Notes under the pieces: generated by a model | The model's database searches: none | The model's input: the letters and a program-made list of their open reading frames with translations, nothing else | Told to the model about the DNA's origin: nothing | Part shown: piece by piece, positions 60,684 to 64,000 of the stretch | Numbering within the stretch: position 1 is the stretch's first letter | Layout of the letters: each line of letters begins with the position of its first letter | Position numbers and translations under genes: made by a program | Source: CAZUWH01 sp964624075 | Lineage (GTDB): Bacteria; Pseudomonadota; Alphaproteobacteria; Rhodospirillales; Rhodospirillaceae | Length of the DNA stretch: 64,000 nucleotides | Assembly: GCA_964624075.1 (NCBI GenBank) | Contig: CAZUWH010000001.1 | Location: 124,001-188,000, forward strand | Direction of reading: 5' to 3'

Positions 60684-62012
60684 CTATCCTGAAAAGACAC
60701 CCCCGCCGGACAAGGCCGCCTCGATCAGGTCATAGGCCCGATCGAGCTGCTCTGGCGTGATGCAGTACGGCGGAAGAAGATAGACGACATTGCCCAGTGG
60801 GCGCAGCAGCAAACCACGCGCCAGGAAGAAATCCTGCAATCGCCGTCCCACGGCGGCGCCGTAGCCGCTACCCTCTCCTATCACGTCGAAGGCGGCAATC
60901 GTTCCCGTCACCCGTGGTCGTCCCACCCGGGGATGACTGGCGAGCCGTTGCATGCGGAGGCGATGGTACCGTTCGATGGCCTGCAAGGCCGCTTCGGTCT
61001 GGCTGCTCATGAGAAGACGCAATGAGGCCTGTGCCGCGGCACAGGCCAGCGGATTGGCGGTGAACGAATGGCCGTGGGCAAGCGCGCGATCAAAGGTCTC
61101 TCCCAGAAAGGTCTGGTAGATACCATCACGGCACACAGTGGCTGACATCGGCAGAAACCCACCTGTCAGTCCTTTGGCGAGGCAGATGATGTCTGGCGTC
61201 ACCCGGGCAGTGAGGGTCGCAAACAGCCGCCCCGTGCGGCCGAAACCGGTCATCACCTCATCAAAGATCAAAAGCACGCCTGCCGCCCGGCAGCGGCTGG
61301 CGATGCCGTTCAGGAACTGGGGCCGGCACATGCGCATACCTCCTGCTCCCTGGACCAGAGGCTCGATGATCAAGGCTGCCGTCTCGTGACCGAAACGGCC
61401 CAGCCACGCGTCCAGAGCGGCCAGGCAGTTGAATTCGCGTTCCTCGATCCCCTGATCGCCGTCCCAGGTGGCCGGAAACGGCAGACTGGCCACTTCAAAC
61501 ATCATGTCGGCAAAGTGGCCGAAAAAAACCGACCGTCCACCCACTGACATGGCCCCCACGGTGTCGCCATGATAGCCGCCATCAAAAGCGAGCAAACGGC
61601 GACGCTCCGGCGTGCCCATGTTGCGCCAGTATTGACGAGCCACTTTCAAGGCGACTTCGACTGCCGTCGAACCATCGTCGGAAAAGAACACCCGGTTCAG
61701 ATCGTCAGGCAGGAGACCGGCCAGATGACGGGCCAGCTCCACCGCTCCCTCGTGGGTGAAACCAGCGAAGATCACCTGCTCCAGCCGGCTAGCCTGCGTG
61801 GCGATAGCGTGGACAATGTCAGGATGGGCATGGCCATGTAGGTTGACCCACCATGATGAAATCAGGTCAAGATATTCTTCCCCGTCCTCGCCATAAAGCA
61901 CCGCTCCTTTGGCAGAACGGATGGCAACCGGCGGCGGTGCCGTATAGCCTTGCGTAAACGGATGCCAGATATGGCGCCGGTCATGGGCCAGTAGAGCCTG
62001 AAGGTGATCCAT
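60684..62012 (-). CDS. bioA: Adenosylmethionine-8-amino-7-oxononanoate aminotransferase
   Basis: PLP enzyme making 7,8-diaminopelargonate with SAM as amino donor. Motifs: HIWHPFTQ near the start (typical BioA), SDDGSTAVEVALKVA, the aspartate in LIFDEVMTGFGRTG, and the PLP lysine in CLAKGLTGGFLPMSAT. An ATG at 62012 is preferred, with AAGGA 9 bases upstream; a GTG at 62018 is alternative. It starts 57 bases after bioD and is followed by bioB. Confidence 0.95.
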   Translation of the reverse strand: MDHLQALLAHDRRHIWHPFTQGYTAPPPVAIRSAKGAVLYGEDGEEYLDLISSWWVNLHGHAHPDIVHAIATQASRLEQVIFAGFTHEGAVELARHLAGLLPDDLNRVFFSDDGSTAVEVALKVARQYWRNMGTPERRRLLAFDGGYHGDTVGAMSVGGRSVFFGHFADMMFEVASLPFPATWDGDQGIEEREFNCLAALDAWLGRFGHETAALIIEPLVQGAGGMRMCRPQFLNGIASRCRAAGVLLIFDEVMTGFGRTGRLFATLTARVTPDIICLAKGLTGGFLPMSATVCRDGIYQTFLGETFDRALAHGHSFTANPLACAAAQASLRLLMSSQTEAALQAIERYHRLRMQRLASHPRVGRPRVTGTIAAFDVIGEGSGYGAAVGRRLQDFFLARGLLLRPLGNVVYLLPPYCITPEQLDRAYDLIEAALSGGGVFSG

Positions 62013-62069
62013 TCCCACGCATCCTTCTTCTTTGTTCCCGTTCCTTCTCAGACCGGCCTGTTCCCCTCG

Positions 62070-62708
62070 TCACCTGCATCTCACCGCCATCACGGCATCC
62101 TTGAAAACGCGCGTCAAACTCGCAACAGCGACAGAATCCAGATGATCGACATGAGGGAGTTCCTTTACCGGAATTCGACCATAATCTTCAAGGGCAGTGC
62201 AATTAGGCGGGTTGGAAGGACCGTTCATCACCACGCCCAGCACCGTCAGCCCCCGGTTGCGCAAGGCTGCCAGCGACAGCAGGGTGTGATTGATGGTACC
62301 AAGTCTGCTACGGGCCACCAGGACCACCGGCAGGCCCAGACGGGCCATCAGGTCGATCATCAGATGGCGCTCGTTCAAGGGCACCAGCACGCCCCCTGCG
62401 CCTTCAACCACCAGCGGCCGCGTCGTGTGCGGCAATTGGAAGTGGTTTATATCGATCGTAATACCCTCGCGGCGGGCGGCCTCGTGCGGGGAGAGTGGCG
62501 CCTGTAAGCCATGGATGCATGGATGAATCCGGTCCGCTGACACGCCTGTCAGATGGGCTACGGTGGCCGAGTCATCGGCCACTGCCAGTCCCGACTGTAC
62601 CGGCTTCCAGTAATCTGCCTCTAGCGCCCGCACCAGACAGGCAGCCACCACTGTCTTGCCGACGTCGGTATCGGTGCCGGTGATGAACAAACTCCGCCAT
62701 GATATCAT
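62070..62708 (-). CDS. bioD: Dethiobiotin synthetase
   Basis: ATP-dependent closure of the ureido ring from diaminopelargonate and CO2. Starts MISWRSLFITGTDTDVGKT (P-loop) and has YWKPVQSG and VVEGAGGVLVPL, all diagnostic. At 212 residues it is of normal size. The ATG at 62708 has a strong AGGAGG and overlaps the bioC stop (ATGA, 62705-62708), which implies coupled translation. Confidence 0.96.
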   Translation of the reverse strand: MISWRSLFITGTDTDVGKTVVAACLVRALEADYWKPVQSGLAVADDSATVAHLTGVSADRIHPCIHGLQAPLSPHEAARREGITIDINHFQLPHTTRPLVVEGAGGVLVPLNERHLMIDLMARLGLPVVLVARSRLGTINHTLLSLAALRNRGLTVLGVVMNGPSNPPNCTALEDYGRIPVKELPHVDHLDSVAVASLTRVFKDAVMAVRCR

Positions 62709-63514
62709 ATCTCCTCCTGTCCTGTGCCAAGCCGGTGCCACAGGCCATAGGCGACATGATAGCTGACGGTAGCGCCTGCGCCAAAGGCCCGCAACACCTG
62801 CCGGAACGTTCCCGGTGCCAGTGGCCGCCGCTCACTGGTATGGGCGCCGATGGTCTTCAGGGTGGCAACGAAAGCACGGGCATCGGGATAGGCATGGCGG
62901 ATCACCTCTCCGGCCACGGTTCCCTTGCCACCGGGTGGCAACTGCCGGTTCAGGGTGGCCAGGTCGGGATAGATCGGTGTGCCGGCTGTCACCCCCAGCC
63001 GGCGGTGGATCTCCACCCATTCCACAAAGGTGCCGGCAGCAAGCGTGGTGAAGGCGAGCCATCCTCCGCTCCGTGTCAACCAGGCAAGACGTTCCAGAGC
63101 GCCGGCCAGATCGTCGAACCATTGCATGGCCAGATTAGCACAGACCAGATCGAAGCCGGATGCCACAGCCGGCATCTCGCCATCCATGCAGGCGAACAGG
63201 AAGCGCTGATCAGGACCGAAATGGTCCCGGCAGCATGTCGCCATGGCCGGGGAAACGTCGGTGGCGAGCCATAAGGTAGGCTCCAGCCGATCCAGGACGG
63301 CACGCGTGAACAGGCCAGTTCCGCATCCGATCTCCAGTACGGTCGGATGGGCGGGCAGGTCGAGTCGTCTGATCCACTCGGCCAGATGGCAGCCGATCGT
63401 CTTCTGGACCACTGCTGCGGTGTCATAGAGGCAGGCGGCCTGCTCGAAGGCAGCAATAGCCTCTTTCTTGCGCTTGCTGATCAACGGAGTGCCGCCATGG
63501 CCGGAGGGCAGCAT
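62705..63514 (-). CDS. bioC: Malonyl-ACP O-methyltransferase BioC
   Basis: Methylates malonyl-ACP so fatty-acid enzymes can build the pimeloyl chain. The 269-residue protein has the BioC start AIAAFEQAACLYDTAAVVQ, the SAM motif VLEIGCGTGLFT, and ANLAMQWFDDLAGAL with the NLALQW-like family signature. From the ATG at 63514 it overlaps bioH by 34 bases. A TTG at 63484, which overlaps the bioH stop by a few bases, is an equally plausible start. bioD overlaps its 3' end. Confidence 0.92.
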   Translation of the reverse strand: MLPSGHGGTPLISKRKKEAIAAFEQAACLYDTAAVVQKTIGCHLAEWIRRLDLPAHPTVLEIGCGTGLFTRAVLDRLEPTLWLATDVSPAMATCCRDHFGPDQRFLFACMDGEMPAVASGFDLVCANLAMQWFDDLAGALERLAWLTRSGGWLAFTTLAAGTFVEWVEIHRRLGVTAGTPIYPDLATLNRQLPPGGKGTVAGEVIRHAYPDARAFVATLKTIGAHTSERRPLAPGTFRQVLRAFGAGATVSYHVAYGLWHRLGTGQEEI

Positions 63515-64000
63515 GAAAGCGTTTTGCCGCACGTGCGTTGGGCAAAGGCCCGGATGTGAGTGGTAACCCACGCTGCATGGGTAAGGGCCAGCAGATGTCC
63601 CCCCTCCGGCTGCCAGAGGATCTCCGCTTCGCGCCGTTCTCCAAAACAGGCCTCGGTCATGGCCGGGGGAACGATCGGGTCGATACGGCCAGCCAGTACC
63701 AGAAGCGGTGCCGGCTCAGCGGCAAGGGCAGGGCAGGCATCCCAGTCGCGCAGCCACAGAAGCCCTTCCCGCAGCCGGTCCGGCGGCAGCTGGTCGGGAA
63801 ACGATGTTTCCGGTGCGCCGCACCGCTCCAGAAATGCAGCCCGGACCACGGCGGGATCATGATCGAACCGGTGCAGCATCCGGTGCAGCAGGCGCGCCTC
63901 CACCCCGTGCGGAAAGTCGGGACCGGCCACGAAGCGGGTGAATCCGTTCACCGAGACCAGACCATCCCAGGCGAAAGGGCGCTGGTGCAGGAGCCATAAG
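63481..64000 (-). CDS. bioH: BioH-like pimeloyl-ACP methyl ester esterase, 5' end beyond the window
   Basis: BioH cleaves the methyl ester of pimeloyl-ACP. The C-terminal 170 or so residues are here: a lid-like region with FAWDGLVSVNGFTRFVAG and FPDQLPPDRLREGLLWLRDWD. These are followed by PLLVLAGRIDPIVPP (catalytic aspartate) and the histidine in GGHLLALTHAAWVTTHI. The nucleophile serine lies outside the window. Identification rests on this fold plus position directly before bioC; another alpha/beta hydrolase serving the same step is possible. A bioF gene may lie further upstream. Confidence 0.82.
   Translation of the reverse strand, partial: LWLLHQRPFAWDGLVSVNGFTRFVAGPDFPHGVEARLLHRMLHRFDHDPAVVRAAFLERCGAPETSFPDQLPPDRLREGLLWLRDWDACPALAAEPAPLLVLAGRIDPIVPPAMTEACFGERREAEILWQPEGGHLLALTHAAWVTTHIRAFAQRTCGKTLSCCPPAMAALR

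Noticed and set aside
1..64000. tRNA, rRNA or known riboswitch genes
   Set aside because: No cloverleaf-like segment with a GTTCRANNC T-arm, no rRNA sequence and no recognised riboswitch core was found by eye; a covariance-model search would be decisive.

Overview
This window reads as one 64 kb scaffold from a GC-rich proteobacterium, most probably an alphaproteobacterium or a close relative such as a Magnetococcia-like lineage. The reasons are the gene order mdh-sucC-sucD-sucA-sucB, a HisZ-type ATP phosphoribosyltransferase regulatory subunit next to purA, an IlvI with GEAS instead of GDGS in its thiamine-diphosphate motif, and the AMIN-amidase/PBP1A pair. The taxon is an inference from gene order and protein signatures. 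No rRNA or tRNA gene was recognised. There are three runs of N (6046-6055, 8245-8254, 49016-49115), so this is a draft assembly. The first is followed by an implausible C homopolymer. The second looks like a false gap in sucA.

Layout. 0.1-5.8 kb: small membrane and DUF1289 proteins, an RluA-family pseudouridine synthase coupled to queE and queD (7-deazaguanine pathway), elbB, and a glycosyltransferase/TVP38 pair. 6.4-13.9 kb, minus strand: the TCA block mdh-sucCD-sucAB. 14.3-18.7 kb: an orphan amino-acid-binding protein, a decayed LuxR-type response regulator, folK, and an NYN-domain protein coupled to a family 5 uracil-DNA glycosylase. 19.1-29.9 kb, minus strand: housekeeping genes hisZ-purA, amiC-mrcA and yicC-gmk-ligA. 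30.5-31.7 kb: broken ubiU and ubiT, genes of oxygen-independent ubiquinone synthesis. 31.9-35.0 kb: prfB with an intact programmed +1 frameshift, an alpha/beta hydrolase, and ctaB/cyoE. 35.2-40.8 kb: a graveyard of broken genes (methyltransferase, Rpn-type nuclease, TPR-SPOR protein, sigma-54 activator) with repeats. 41.4-54.0 kb, plus strand: ten co-directional genes comprising an SCP2-domain protein, an RND pump with a large unusual C-terminal extension, two Gly/Pro/Trp-rich secreted proteins, a sulfur-globule-type protein, a secreted DUF4412-like protein, a ParA-like ATPase, a membrane TPR protein and a dynamin-like GTPase. 54.1-55.2 kb: more decayed genes. 55.8-59.3 kb: ilvI-ilvH-ilvC. 59.7-64.0 kb, minus strand: bioH-bioC-bioD-bioA-bioB.

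The biosynthetic core (TCA cycle, branched-chain amino acids, biotin, folate, cell wall) looks intact. Accessory and regulatory genes are frequently broken, and GC-rich palindromes and at least three further dispersed repeat families sit between genes. That pattern fits a genome under relaxed selection. Together with the sulfur-globule-like protein it suggests a sulfur-oxidising bacterium, possibly host-associated (inference). The most interesting candidate for an undescribed system is the 41.4-54.0 kb array, which joins an envelope pump, envelope/sulfur-globule structural proteins, and a ParA plus dynamin-like membrane-remodelling pair.
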